Shown: positions 8,535 through 17,491 of the stretch, piece after piece | Position numbering within the stretch: position 1 is the stretch's first letter | Layout: every line of letters starts with the position of its first letter | Assembly: GCA_963726005.1 (NCBI GenBank) | Contig: CAVSAT010000002.1 | Location: 62,001-126,000 of the forward strand | Origin: Bog-473 sp963726005 | GTDB taxonomy: Bacteria; Actinomycetota; Acidimicrobiia; Acidimicrobiales; RAAP-2 | Direction: 5' to 3' | DNA length: 64,000 bases | Notes under the pieces: generated by a model | What the model was told of the DNA's origin: nothing | The model's input: only the letters and a program-made list of their open reading frames with translations | Databases searched by the model: none | Position numbers and translations under genes: made by a program

Positions 8535-9170
8535 TCAGGAGCCGTCGCTGCTGATACGCGCTAACCACGCCTCGGCTGTGGGGGGCTCGAGGTTAGTGTC
8601 GAAGCGCACTGGTTCGATCGAGTCGATGACCCAGCCACTGGCAAAGGCATCTCGCAGTTCGGCTTGCCGGACGCGGCGGGGTCCCCAATCGCCGGGCTGA
8701 CGATCGCTGAAGCACACCAGGAACAAGCGCCCTCCGGGTCTGACGACAGCCGCGAGGGAGGCGACGTAGCGTGCCCGCCGTTCGTCGTCGAACACGTGAA
8801 AGAGCCCGCTGTCGAGGACGGTGTGGAACTGTTCGTTGAGATCGGCCAACGCCAACGCGTCCCAAACGACGAAGTGTGCCGCGACACCTCGGTCGGTCGC
8901 CTTGCGCTTGGCGCTCTGGATGGCCTTGGGCGATGCGTCGATACCCGTGGCATCTAGTCCTCGAGCCGCGGCCATGAGCGTGTGCTCGCCGGTCCCGCAG
9001 CCAGCGTCAAGTACGCGACCACGAATGGCGCCCTCCTCCACCAGCGCGGCAAACACGGGCTGGGGGCGGCCGATGTCCCATGGCGGTGTCCCGTCGTAGC
9101 TGTCATCGAAGTCTTCGGGGCTTCGGTCGACGGCCCGACCAGGAATTGCTCCGCGCGGCAAGTCACTCAT
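8535..9170 (-). CDS. Class I SAM-dependent methyltransferase
   Basis: A 211-residue Rossmann-fold methyltransferase. Motif I is VLDAGCGTGEHTLMAA, motif II is the acidic end of LDATGIDAS, motif IV is near FHTVLDSGLFHVF, and the C-terminal part has VRPGGRLFLVCFSDRQPG. The N-terminal PPWDIGRPQPVFAALVEEG resembles thiopurine and small-molecule methyltransferases of the TehB/UbiE group. The substrate cannot be deduced. It is a monocistronic gene running away from the decayed gene at 9304. Confidence 0.85.
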   Translation of the reverse strand: MSDLPRGAIPGRAVDRSPEDFDDSYDGTPPWDIGRPQPVFAALVEEGAIRGRVLDAGCGTGEHTLMAAARGLDATGIDASPKAIQSAKRKATDRGVAAHFVVWDALALADLNEQFHTVLDSGLFHVFDDERRARYVASLAAVVRPGGRLFLVCFSDRQPGDWGPRRVRQAELRDAFASGWVIDSIEPVRFDTNLEPPTAEAWLARISSDGS

Positions 9171-9303
9171 TTCCTTGACGATATTGGATCATCTTGCAGG
9201 CGCACCGTTTGTCGGCGCCCGATGGCTCGTCCCAGGGGTATCCTCCTGGAGCGTCCTCTCAGGCTCAGCAAGTCTCGCCCGTCCGCACGGGGGAGTGCCG
9301 AAT

Positions 9304-9530
9304 ATGCCCAGGTCCGCGATCAAGTATCGGGTCATTCAGCCGGTCGAGAAGTTCTTCGTGACCCTCCAGTCAGGCTTGCCTGGCGACTCGGCTTCGGACC
9401 ACCGGGCGACGCGTTGCTCGAGACGATCGGGCGACGCACCGGTCGAATGCGGCGAACGCCAATTTGCGATGGCCTAGAAGGCGATACCAGGAGCCCACAT
9501 GCGCAGGTGACGGCCCGGACTTGTCGGTGA
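9304..9530 (+). pseudogene. Remnant of an F420-dependent (DDN-type) nitroreductase
   Basis: ATG 9304 opens a frame reading RSAIKYRVIQPVEKFFVT, the start of deazaflavin-dependent nitroreductase-family proteins. Near 9362 the match jumps to another frame: WRLGFGPPGDALLETIGRRT followed by GRMRRTPICDGLEGDT. This too is family-like. The match ends about 70 residues in, while intact members have about 130-150 residues. At least one frame change plus loss of the 3' half is needed. I read it as a decayed gene; the frame change alone could be sequencing error, but the missing C-terminal half could not. Confidence 0.5.
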
Positions 9531-9542
9531 CCGCCTTGTCGG

Positions 9543-10454
9543 TCAGTCCCGCGCTGATTTCTCATGTTCGTGAGCGCCGAAGAGTTGCCACTCGCCTTCC
9601 AGTCCCTTGAGCACATGGGTGCCTCGGTCGTGGAAAACGAACTCCGAGTTGTGGGCAAGCGAGCGAGTGGTGTCTGAGACCAGGATGTCATCCGCATCCG
9701 CAACACCGAGGATTCTTGCGGCTTCATGCACGGCGATACCTCGAACATCAGTCCCTACGAGCTCGACCTCTCCGACGTGGACACTGGCACGGATGCGCAG
9801 ACCTTCGCCTGCGGCGGTCCGTCTGATCGCCACCGCGCAGCGGAGCGCAGCTGCCGGTGCGTCGAATGTCGCCAGCATGCCATCGCCCGTCGTATTGACC
9901 TCGCGGCCGTGGTGTCGCTCAAGCGCCGCCCTCGCCGCCTCGTAGTGCGTCGATAGCAGCTCCCGCCAGGCCACGTCGCCCAGTCGATTTGCAGTCACGG
10001 TCGAGTCAACGAGATCGGTGAACAACAGCGTGACCAATGCTCGGTTGTGCGTCCCGATCAGGCGGAACCCTGCGAACGCTCGAAGGCCCGACCACTCGAT
10101 CTGAACGCACGGCTCGTCACCGACGGTGTACCCGTCGTGGCCCGGCGGGATCTCGAAGGCATCGAGGGGCCCGAACTGGAGCCTGGTCCCGTCGCGCATC
10201 ACCACCTCGAACCGACCAGACAACACCACGCCCACGTGGCGTGCCTCGCACCAGTCCCCGCCGACATGAGGGCGCACGTGCGCCGACCACCGCCAACCCG
10301 GCTCCATCACGATATGCCCCACCGTCAGGTCGCCGAGGTCGACCTGACGGACCTTGATGAAAGGGAACTCGAGCGTCTCGTCCGGAATCGTCAAATTTTT
10401 TGCACGAGCCTCGGCCATGGTCACATCCTCACGTACCGCCGTATCCACGGTCAA
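9543..10454 (-). CDS. Cupin domain fused to a class III adenylate/guanylate cyclase domain
   Basis: A 303-residue two-domain protein. Residues about 20-135 form a cupin (VGHIVMEPGWRWSAHVRP, RHVGVVLSGRFEVVMRDG, FEIPPGHDGYTVGDEP), a likely small-ligand sensor. Residues about 140-300 form a class III cyclase domain with ALVTLLFTDLVDST (first metal Asp), NTTGDGMLATFDAP (second metal region) and a C-terminal dimer segment. The two metal-binding aspartates (FTD and GDG) are present, so the domain could be active. Family members make cAMP or, more rarely, cGMP. Starts at 10454 and ATG 10418 are both possible. No membrane segment is visible. Confidence 0.82.
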   Translation of the reverse strand: MTVDTAVREDVTMAEARAKNLTIPDETLEFPFIKVRQVDLGDLTVGHIVMEPGWRWSAHVRPHVGGDWCEARHVGVVLSGRFEVVMRDGTRLQFGPLDAFEIPPGHDGYTVGDEPCVQIEWSGLRAFAGFRLIGTHNRALVTLLFTDLVDSTVTANRLGDVAWRELLSTHYEAARAALERHHGREVNTTGDGMLATFDAPAAALRCAVAIRRTAAGEGLRIRASVHVGEVELVGTDVRGIAVHEAARILGVADADDILVSDTTRSLAHNSEFVFHDRGTHVLKGLEGEWQLFGAHEHEKSARD

Positions 10455-10569
10455 TGTTCGACGTGACGGGACTCACCATCCCCGGATCGGCCGACACCTC
10501 CTTGCCATCGCAGTCATCGACGCCGTCAACGTTCATCCAATGACGAGCCGAGTCGGACGCAAGAGTCAG

Positions 10570-12723
10570 TCACGTCGCCAGCCGCGCACCTTCGATATCC
10601 ACATCGGGAAGGACACGGGCGATCCCACCCGGCAGCCACCACGCCGAGCGTCCCATGAGCGCGAGTGCCGCGGGCACCAGGGTCATTCGGACGAGGAAGG
10701 CGTCGATGGCCACACCCAGGGCGAGCGCGAAGGCGATGGTCTTGGTGATGATGTCTTCCGCTGAAATGAAGCTGGCGAAGACGAAGATCATGATCACGGC
10801 GGCGGCGGCCACCACCCGGGCGCTCTTGGTGTAGCCATTGATCGTCGCGGCAATGGGGTCGGCGCCGTGCGTGTACTCCTCGCGGATCCGTGAGACGAGA
10901 AAGACCTCGTAGTCCATCGCCAGCCCGAACAACACGCCGGCGAGGATCAGGGGCACGAAGCTGACGATGGGCCCGGTGGCGGCAATACCGAGGAGCCCGG
11001 TGACATGTCCCTGTTGGAAGATCCATGTCGTCACACCCAAGGACGCAATCACGCTGAACAGATAGCCGATCACTGCTTTGACGGGCACGAGGACGGAGCG
11101 GAAGACCAGCATGAGCAAAAGAAGGCAGATGATGGCGACAGTGACGAGGTAGGGGACCGTCGCGGCCGACAGTTTCGACGACACGTCGAGGTTCAGGGCC
11201 GTGGTCCCCGTCACGAGAACCTCGACACCGGTCGACGTGGTCGCGGACGCGGCCTTGGCGCGAATCGTCGACACCAGTGTTTGGGTGGCCGGATCATTCG
11301 GCCCGGTCTTCGGTATGACGGTGACAAGGGTGAGGGTGTGCGCAGGGTTCTGCACCGGGGGAGTGACGAGGAGAATGTCGGGGATCCCCCTGGCTCCCTG
11401 GGCCAGTGCTTGGGCGACCACCTGGGCGCTGGCCGCTTTCGGGGTATCGACGACGACCAGCAGTGGCGAGTTGAACCCGGGCCCGAAGCCTCGAGAGACC
11501 AGGTCGTAGGCTCGGCGGTCCGTCGATGTGGCGGGATAGGTGCCGGCGTCCGGCAGCCCGAGGTGGATATGCCGCGCCGGAAGGGCGAGCACGGCCAGTA
11601 CGGCGATGCCGGCCACGAGGACCGGAAGGGCTCGCCGGGTCACGATCCGGACCCAGCGCTGCCCCAACGACCGGTAGTCGGAGGCGGTCGACCGGGTGGT
11701 CTGATGCTGCGCGGCCCTACCGCTGATGATCCTCGGCCCCGCCGCCGCCAGCAGAGCGGGGACCAAGGTGATCGCCGCCGCGGCGGCGACGATGACCGCT
11801 CCGGCCGCGGCGATCCCCATGACGGTGAGGAACGGGATCCTGACGATGGCGAGCGCGGCGAGGGCAACGACCACGGTGGTGCCGGCGAAGCACACGGCAC
11901 TTCCCGCAGTGGCCACGGCCGTGGCGATCGACGTGTTGGGGTTCATGCCGGCGATCAATTGCTGTCGATGTCGGGTGGAGATGAACAGGCCGTAGTCGAC
12001 GCCGACCGCCAGGGCCAGCATCGTGGCGAGGATCGGCGCAGTGGATGAGAGCACGACGACCGACCCGACGGCCGTGATGGCGGCGAGGCCGGTTCCCAGC
12101 CCGACCAGGGCGCTGAGCAGCGGGACACCGGCCGCCAGGGCGGAGCGGAACGTCAGAGCGAGGACGATGAAGGCGATCACGATGCCGACGATGTCGCTCT
12201 TGGGGGCGGTGCTCGGCGCCGCGAGCGCTCCGCCGATGTTCACCTGCATGCCTGCCGCTTTGGCGTGGCCGCCGGTGTCCAAAAGGGCTGTCTTGGCGGA
12301 CGCGGTCACCTCGGCGACGGGGACGGGGTAGGCCACGATCGAGAAGGCGATCTTGCCGGAGGGCGAGACCGTCCCCGTCGTGAAGGGGTCGGACACCGAG
12401 ACCACCTGGGGGGCGCGTCGGAGTTGGGCCAGGCTGGCCTCGATCGCCGCCTTATCGGCACTCGACGTGACCGGTGACGCCCCGGATGTCGAGAAGACGA
12501 CCTGCGCCTGCGCGCCGCCCGCACCAGGGAAGCGACTGTTGAGCAGATCGAGCGCCTGCTGTGACTGTGTCCCGGGGATGGTCAGGTTGTTGCTCGCCGG
12601 CCGCTGGACCACCAGGACCAGGACCGACAAGCCGGCCAACAGGACGACCCACCCGACAATGACCTGCCAGCGGTGCCGGACCGTGAAGGCACCGATCCGG
12701 TACAGAACTGATGCCATCGGCAT
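10570..12723 (-). CDS. MMPL family (RND-type) transporter
   Basis: A 717-residue polytopic protein with the duplicated MMPL/RND layout. After an N-terminal helix (WQVIVGWVVLLAGLSVLVLV) comes an extracytoplasmic domain (about residues 40-175). A block of membrane helices follows, with LALAVGVDYGLFISTRHRQQL. The second extracytoplasmic domain is about residues 400-500, and the second helix block contains GVLFGLAMDYEVFLVSRIREEY. The acidic residues in both DY motifs match the proton-relay positions of MMPL proteins. Members export lipids or drugs using the proton gradient; the cargo is unknown. The region upstream has an AT-rich palindrome that may be an operator. Confidence 0.92.
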   Translation of the reverse strand: MPMASVLYRIGAFTVRHRWQVIVGWVVLLAGLSVLVLVVQRPASNNLTIPGTQSQQALDLLNSRFPGAGGAQAQVVFSTSGASPVTSSADKAAIEASLAQLRRAPQVVSVSDPFTTGTVSPSGKIAFSIVAYPVPVAEVTASAKTALLDTGGHAKAAGMQVNIGGALAAPSTAPKSDIVGIVIAFIVLALTFRSALAAGVPLLSALVGLGTGLAAITAVGSVVVLSSTAPILATMLALAVGVDYGLFISTRHRQQLIAGMNPNTSIATAVATAGSAVCFAGTTVVVALAALAIVRIPFLTVMGIAAAGAVIVAAAAAITLVPALLAAAGPRIISGRAAQHQTTRSTASDYRSLGQRWVRIVTRRALPVLVAGIAVLAVLALPARHIHLGLPDAGTYPATSTDRRAYDLVSRGFGPGFNSPLLVVVDTPKAASAQVVAQALAQGARGIPDILLVTPPVQNPAHTLTLVTVIPKTGPNDPATQTLVSTIRAKAASATTSTGVEVLVTGTTALNLDVSSKLSAATVPYLVTVAIICLLLLMLVFRSVLVPVKAVIGYLFSVIASLGVTTWIFQQGHVTGLLGIAATGPIVSFVPLILAGVLFGLAMDYEVFLVSRIREEYTHGADPIAATINGYTKSARVVAAAAVIMIFVFASFISAEDIITKTIAFALALGVAIDAFLVRMTLVPAALALMGRSAWWLPGGIARVLPDVDIEGARLAT

Positions 12724-13033
12724 GGCCTTTCTGGGAAGGGTCGGAGCCGACCGGACAACCCGACCTCACGTCACAATCGCCGGCCCGGGACGCACAGATG
12801 GACGCTCCGACTTCGAGGCCATTCCTGTCGGCGCACCCTGCCGCCAGGTTGAGCGACGGGCGGACAGGTGGAGCGCCCGCTGACCTGGCCTTCGGCTCCC
12901 CTCAATCCGCCGATAATGTTCATTATGTTAAGTCAGAATCAAGTGCGGGCCGGCGTCGTCTCCCCCCGGGCCGGCCCCACCCCTAGCGTGGGTCGTCGAC
13001 ACCGGACTGAGCCGGACTGGGAGGTCTCCGAGA
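12724..13033. other. Divergent promoter region between the MMPL and ankyrin genes
   Basis: A 310-bp stretch without a gene. The part nearest the MMPL gene is GC-rich and featureless. The AT-rich segment at about 12912-12945 is the only obvious promoter-like part and holds the palindrome annotated separately. I see no RNA gene or conserved small reading frame here. Confidence 0.5.
12913..12926. promoter_or_regulatory. AT-rich palindrome, possible operator of the MMPL gene
   Basis: The sequence ataatgttcattat is a 6-bp inverted repeat (ATAATG/CATTAT) around TT, in otherwise very GC-rich DNA. On the minus strand the same bases give CATAAT, a good -10-like hexamer pointing towards the MMPL gene about 190 bp away. 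MMPL genes are often controlled by TetR- or MarR-type repressors, so an operator overlapping the promoter is reasonable but unproven. Confidence 0.35.
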
Positions 13034-13734
13034 ATGGCGGCGGAAGACAGCGCACACGAGCTCGTGTCGGCGATCCACTCGGGTGATGTCGTCACAGTGG
13101 GACGGCTGACACAGGAGCGGCCCGAGTTGCTCTCGGGACCACTGGGCGGAGGATTCGGGACGCGCACCGCGCTGCTGGCTGCCACGGACTGGCCCGGGTA
13201 CTTCCCCAACGGTCCTGAGATCGTGCGCATCTTGATTGCAGCGGGCGCCGACCCCGACAGACGCACTCCCGGCGACGAGACACCGCTGCACTGGGCCGCC
13301 AGCAGCGACGACGCCGAAGTGGCGGCCGCGCTCATCGACGGAGGGGCCGACATCGAGGTACCGGACGGCTCCATCGGGACGCCGCTGGACAACGCCATCG
13401 GCTACGCGTGTTGGAATGTGGCCCGACTGCTGGTCCAGCGGGGCGCTCGAGTGGACAAGCTGTGGCACGCGGCCGCCCTGGGACTGCTGCCAAAACTGCA
13501 GGAATTGGCCGAGACCCAGCCCCCCCGGAACAGGAGGCGATCTCACAGGCCTTTTGGCACGCCTGTGCCGGCGGCCAGCGGCGGGCCGCGGAGTACCTGC
13601 TCGGGCGTGGCGCCGATCTGAACTGGGTCCCCGACTACGCCCGCGTGGACGCCGCCAATGGCCTGGGAACGCGGCAGGAGAACGTCATCTCCTGGCTGCG
13701 GGCCCTGGGTGCCCGATCCGAAGAATCCGAATGA
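13034..13734 (+). CDS. Ankyrin-repeat protein, interrupted by one frame change
   Basis: About 233 residues if the frame is repaired. The first frame (ATG 13034) has ankyrin-type repeats: GPEIVRILIAAGADPDRR, ETPLHWAASSDDAEVAAALI, then DGGADIEV and NVARLLVQRGARVDKLWHAA. Near 13520-13526 a run of seven C ends the match. With one more C the reading continues as PPPEQEAISQAFWHACAGGQ, then RRAAEYLLGRGADLNWVPDY to stop TGA 13732-13734. So a single missing base in a homopolymer explains the break. The repeats are protein-interaction modules; no enzyme domain is present. Confidence 0.75.
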
Positions 13735-13794
13735 CGCCCCCTTCGCGACGAGCCGCTCCCCCACCCGCACGCCTTGGATCTACCCAAAAGAGGC

Positions 13795-13955
13795 TTGCTT
13801 TTCCAGGCGGTGATCTGTAAAGTGACAGGCGATAAGTCCCCTTAGTTAAAGGTTCAAAGTCCGGACGGATGAGAAGGGGAACTTCCAGGTAGAAGCCTTG
13901 TAGTGGCTCCCAAAATGAAGTACTATCCCCGGCATGTCCGGGGCTTTTTGCGCGT
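13795..13955 (+). ncRNA. Candidate small structured RNA with its own promoter and terminator
   Basis: An intergenic stretch that is less GC-rich than its surroundings. A promoter-like pair, TTGCTT (13795-13800) and TAAAGT (13818-13823), has an ideal 17-bp spacing, placing a start near 13830. The transcript would contain a long-range stem between AAGTCCCCTT (near 13834-13843) and AAGGGGAACTT (near 13874-13885), a smaller AGCC/GGCT hairpin, and a clear Rho-independent terminator at 13927-13949. Expected length is about 120 nt. The terminator lies before the helD start at 13993, so this is either an independent sRNA or an attenuated leader of helD. It does not match any RNA family I can recognise. 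Confidence 0.4.
13927..13949 (+). terminator. Rho-independent terminator
   Basis: Stem CCCCGG (13927-13932), five-base loop, CCGGGG (13938-13943), then C and five T residues. It is oriented with the plus strand, downstream of the ankyrin gene and of the candidate RNA, and directly upstream of helD. Confidence 0.8.
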
Positions 13956-13992
13956 CTGCTTTTACGCGTGATTTACCGGGAGCGCGGACCAG

Positions 13993-16027
13993 GTGACCGT
14001 GGCCGCCCCCCACCCCGATCGCGAGCTCGAAAACGAGCAGGCCTATCTCGACCACACGCTCGGAGCGCTGGCGGCCATGCGGAAACGGGCTGAACAGCTG
14101 CGAGACGAGCTGGTCGGAGCAGGAAACCCCGACCTTGACTACGTCGCCGCCTTGTCGAGACGGGTGCGTCTGCTGGCCGACAGCCCCCGGCCCCTCCTCT
14201 TCGGACGCATCGACGACGAGACGGGAACGTCGTGGCACATCGGGCGGCGCCACGTCGAGGACGTCCGGGCGGACCCGGTAGTGGTCGACTGGCGGGCACC
14301 CGTTGCTGTCCCCTTCTACCGGGCCAGTGCCAAGGACCACCTCGGGTTGGCGCGGCGGCGCCAGATCATGGTGGACCGCCACGCCGTCGTCGCCGTGGCC
14401 GACGACCTCTTCGGTGGAGCGGGCGGCGGCGGCGATGCCACGACCACGCGCCTGCGAGGCGGGGATGCCCTGCTGGCCGAGCTCGAGCGCGCCCGCACCG
14501 GCGAGATGCTCGACATCGTCGCCACCATCCAGGCCGAGCAGGACGATATCATCCGTGCCCCGCTCGACCAGCTGCTCACCGTGCAGGGCGGACCGGGCAC
14601 CGGCAAGACAGCGGTCGGGCTCCACCGTGCCGCCTTCCTGCTCTACAACCACCCAACGTTGAGTCGCGAAGGCGTCCTGGTCCTGGGTCCGAGCCGTGCC
14701 TTCATCCGGTACATCGCACAGGTCCTCCCCTCTCTCGGCGAGGAAGCCGTCGTGCAGACCACGATTGCCGACATCGCGCCCAAGGCCAAGGTCAGGGTCG
14801 AGGAGCCGATGGACGTGCGGCGGATCAAAGGGGACGCGCGCATGGGCGAGCTCCTGCGACGCCGCGCTGGACGGGCGTCGGCGCATGCTCGACAACGACG
14901 TCAGCCTGCGTGTGCGGTTCGCCCGAGCCACCCTCAGCGCGGAGCGGGTCAACCAGCTCGTCTCGTCCATCGAGGCCCGTCCTGGACCGTACAAGGCCGG
15001 TCGTCTGGCCCTGCGGGCCCGGCTCGTCGGCGAGGCGCGGCGCGTCTTCCGTTCGTCGGCCCGGTTGGGCGCCGACGAAGCCTGGTTCGAGGGCGAGCTC
15101 ACGTCCTCCCAGGAATTCACGGCCCTCTTGGACACGCTGTGGCCGACGGTCTCTCCGACCGCGCTCGTGCGTGACCTTCTGTCATCTCGCTCCCAGCTCC
15201 AATTTCACGCGGCCGGACTCTTGTCCCACGCAGAATGGGAACTGCTCCTGCGCCCCAAGGAGGTCCGCGCATCCTCGACGGCGTGGAGTGCCGACGACCT
15301 GCCCCTGCTCGACGAAGCCACGTTCTTGACCGGTGGCCGGGCGCGCTCCTACGGACACATCGTCGTCGACGAGGCTCAGGACCTGACACCCATGCAGTTG
15401 CGGATGATCGCCCGGCGTGTCCCGTCAGGATCGATCACCGTGCTGGGCGACCTCGCCCAGGCCACGGGACCGTGGACCTATGCCGACTGGGGGGAGATCC
15501 GCGCGCACCTTCCGGAGACGGCGCCCTCCCATCACGCCGAGCTGACCCTCGGTTACCGGGCCCCGGGCAAGGTGCTCGATTTCGCCTCGCGGTTACTGCC
15601 TATCGCCGCTCCCGGCATCAGCCCCACCGCGTCCATACGCCGAGGCCGGAGCGAGCCGATCGTGCACACCGTGGAAGCCGGGGCGCTCGGCACCGCCGCG
15701 TTGGCCGAGGCCCGCACGCTCTCGGAGGAGCACACGTTGGTCGCCGTCATCACCCCGGACGAGCTGACTCATGCGCTCACACACCTGGTCGGGAGCGACC
15801 CAGACGTCGGGGTCCTGGAACGCGACGGGATGACCCGGCGCATCACGATCGTCCCTGCCCGAGCCACCAAGGGCCTCGAGTTCGACGCCGTTGTGGTCGT
15901 TGAGCCCTCGAGCATCGCCGGGGAGGATCAGCGCGGGCTGCGGCTGCTCTACGTCGCCATGACCCGCCCCATCCAGCACCTCAGCATCGTGTGCGACCGA
16001 CCCCTGCCCGAACCCCTCCTCGCCTGA
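13993..16027 (+). CDS. HelD/UvrD-like helicase (RNA polymerase-associated type), interrupted by one frame change
   Basis: About 678 residues after repair. The N terminus is a charged coiled coil (ENEQAYLDHTLGALAAMRKR) as in HelD, followed by VVVDWRAPVAVPFYRAS. Walker A is VQGGPGTGKTAVGLHRAAFL near residue 200, Walker B is HIVVDEAQDLTPMQLRMIAR, then motif III (GDLAQATGPW), YRAPGKVLDFA, and the late motifs ATKGLEFDAVVVVEP and RLLYVAMTRP. HelD proteins bind RNA polymerase, recycle stalled complexes and in actinobacteria can protect against rifampicin. The frame changes near 14865-14875, inside the first helicase domain. Both halves are well conserved, so a sequencing indel is likely. The start codon is GTG 13993. 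Confidence 0.8.
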
Positions 16028-16054
16028 GGAGCGCCTTCCTCTACGATCCAGGGC

Positions 16055-16804
16055 ATGGCAGCGGACGTGGAGGGCAAGGTCGCCCTGATCACCGGGGGGA
16101 GCAACGGGATCGGGGAAGGAGTCGCCCGCCATCTCGCCGGCCGGGGGGCACACGTGGTGATCGCCGACATTGACGTGGCGCGGGGCAAGGCCCTGGCCGA
16201 CGAGCTCGATGGTCGCTTCGTCCACACCGACGTGGCCGATCCGGCCTCCAGCACAGCCGCCGTGGCGACCGCGGTCGACGCGTTCGGTGGCCTGCATATC
16301 GCGCACCTCAACGCCGGCGTCACCTCGTGGTGCGGCATGGGCGACGATTTCGACCCCGAGGCCTATCGCCGTTCCATGGCGATCAACCTCGACGGCGTCG
16401 TGTACGGCATCGCGGCGGCTCGACCCGCCATCAAGGCAAGCGGAGGCGGGACGATCGTGGCGACCGCCTCCATGGCGGGACTGGTCGCCACGCCGTTCGA
16501 CCCCATTTACGCGGCGAACAAGCATGCTGTCGTCGGCCTGGCGCGCTCGCTGGGTCAGGTCTACGAACCCGATGGCATCCGAGTGCACGCGCTGTGCCCG
16601 TCGTTCGCCTACACCAACATCATCAAGGGCTCTGAGCAGACACTGCTCGACATGGGTTTCCCCATCATCGACGTCAGCGCTGTCGTGGCGGCGTTCCAGC
16701 GCATCCTCGACTCGGAAACCACGGGTCAGTGCTGGTACGTCGTGGCCGGACGGGAGAGCGAACCCTTCCAGTTCCGCCGAGCCCCGGGTCCCAGGCTGGA
16801 CTGA
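16055..16804 (+). CDS. Short-chain dehydrogenase/reductase
   Basis: A 249-residue classical SDR. The nucleotide-binding motif is TGGSNGIG (residues 13-20), the structural motif is NAGV (residues 87-90), and the catalytic residues are Ser139 with Tyr152 and Lys156 in YAANK. Asp38 and Asp40 at the end of the second strand (VVIADID) suggest NAD(H) rather than NADPH. Substrate is unknown; the C terminus (CWYVVAGRESEPFQFRRAP) resembles SDRs that act on hydrophobic alcohols. It starts 27 bp after helD on the same strand. Confidence 0.88.
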   Translation: MAADVEGKVALITGGSNGIGEGVARHLAGRGAHVVIADIDVARGKALADELDGRFVHTDVADPASSTAAVATAVDAFGGLHIAHLNAGVTSWCGMGDDFDPEAYRRSMAINLDGVVYGIAAARPAIKASGGGTIVATASMAGLVATPFDPIYAANKHAVVGLARSLGQVYEPDGIRVHALCPSFAYTNIIKGSEQTLLDMGFPIIDVSAVVAAFQRILDSETTGQCWYVVAGRESEPFQFRRAPGPRLD

Positions 16805-16871
16805 TCCGTCCGCGGGTGTCCGACGTGCCCGCGCGGGCACCCGGTACGCTCGCGGGTTGCAGCGACACGAC

Positions 16872-16940
16872 CGGCGATGGGTCCCGCCGGGGGGCGAAGG
16901 CCCCGAACCGCCGGAACGACATGGCTGATGGCTCCTGAGG
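16872..16940 (+). promoter_or_regulatory. Fluoride riboswitch (crcB motif)
   Basis: The transcript has the elements of the fluoride aptamer in order: ggcgatgggtcccgcc (the 5' GGCGATGG and first stem), then gaaccgcc in the pseudoknot position, and ggctgatggctcctg (the CTGATGGC element) near 16922-16937. It lies directly before two crcB fluoride-channel genes, the usual target. In this class fluoride binding turns gene expression on. The crcB ribosome site (GGGAGGG, 16947-16953) starts just after the aptamer, so control of initiation or of transcript elongation is possible. Confidence 0.85.
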
Positions 16941-16960
16941 CGGCACGGGAGGGCCGAACC

Positions 16961-17491
16961 ATGGAGGACCAGCAGCCGCCGCAGACCACCTCGAGCCAAC
17001 CCGAACCGGCCTCTGATGCACCGAAGGGGCTCTCGGGTGAGCGGGCGCTCTCCGCACAGCGTGAGCACGATCTTCTCGAGGCGCCCCTCGTCCCACTCAT
17101 GGGACTTTCCGCCACGACGATAGCGGCCGTCTTTGTCGGTGGGGCGCTCGGCACGGTGGCCCGGTACCTCCTCGAAGCGCACCATCCGCTCGCGCCCGGC
17201 GACTTTCCCTGGGTAACGCTCCTGGTCAACCTGACCGGTTCGTTCGCCATCGGCCTGGTGCTCCCGCTCACCGAACACCTCACGCACCGCTTCCCGGTCG
17301 CCCGGCCTCTCGTCGTCGTCGGCTTCCTGGGAGGATGGACGACCTACTCCACGTTGGCGGTCGACGCCGTCCTCCTCGCCCGGCACGGTGACGTCCTCAC
17401 CTGCCTGGCTTACCTCGTTGCCACGGTGGCCGGCGGGCTGGCGCTCGTGGTGGCCGGCCATGCGCTCGGTCGCAGGGTGGTGCCGGCGTGA
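16961..17491 (+). CDS. crcB: Fluoride channel CrcB/Fluc, first subunit
   Basis: A 176-residue protein with a Pro/Gln-rich N-terminal tail of about 45 residues and four membrane helices. Family motifs are GALGTVARYLLE, TLLVNLTGSFAIGLV (the conserved Asn of the pore) and GGWTTYSTLAVDAV (the GxxTTFST-type loop that holds the central sodium). Fluc proteins export F- as dual-topology dimers. Many Gram-positives carry two genes that form a heterodimer, and the paralogue follows here with a 4-bp overlap. ATG 16961 is chosen for its good ribosome site; the frame itself is open further upstream, into the riboswitch. Confidence 0.92.
   Translation: MEDQQPPQTTSSQPEPASDAPKGLSGERALSAQREHDLLEAPLVPLMGLSATTIAAVFVGGALGTVARYLLEAHHPLAPGDFPWVTLLVNLTGSFAIGLVLPLTEHLTHRFPVARPLVVVGFLGGWTTYSTLAVDAVLLARHGDVLTCLAYLVATVAGGLALVVAGHALGRRVVPA

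Noticed and set aside
13845..13870. Possible tRNA T-arm (ggttcaaagtcc)
   Set aside because: The flanking bases do not form a 5-bp T stem, and no acceptor or anticodon arm can be built around it.
13800..13890. Resemblance to an FMN riboswitch (aggcggtgatc, and agtccggacggatgagaagg)
   Set aside because: The 3' segment looks like the end of an RFN element, but the central conserved parts (GGTGAAATTCC and GCCGACGGT) are missing, and the next gene has no link to flavin.
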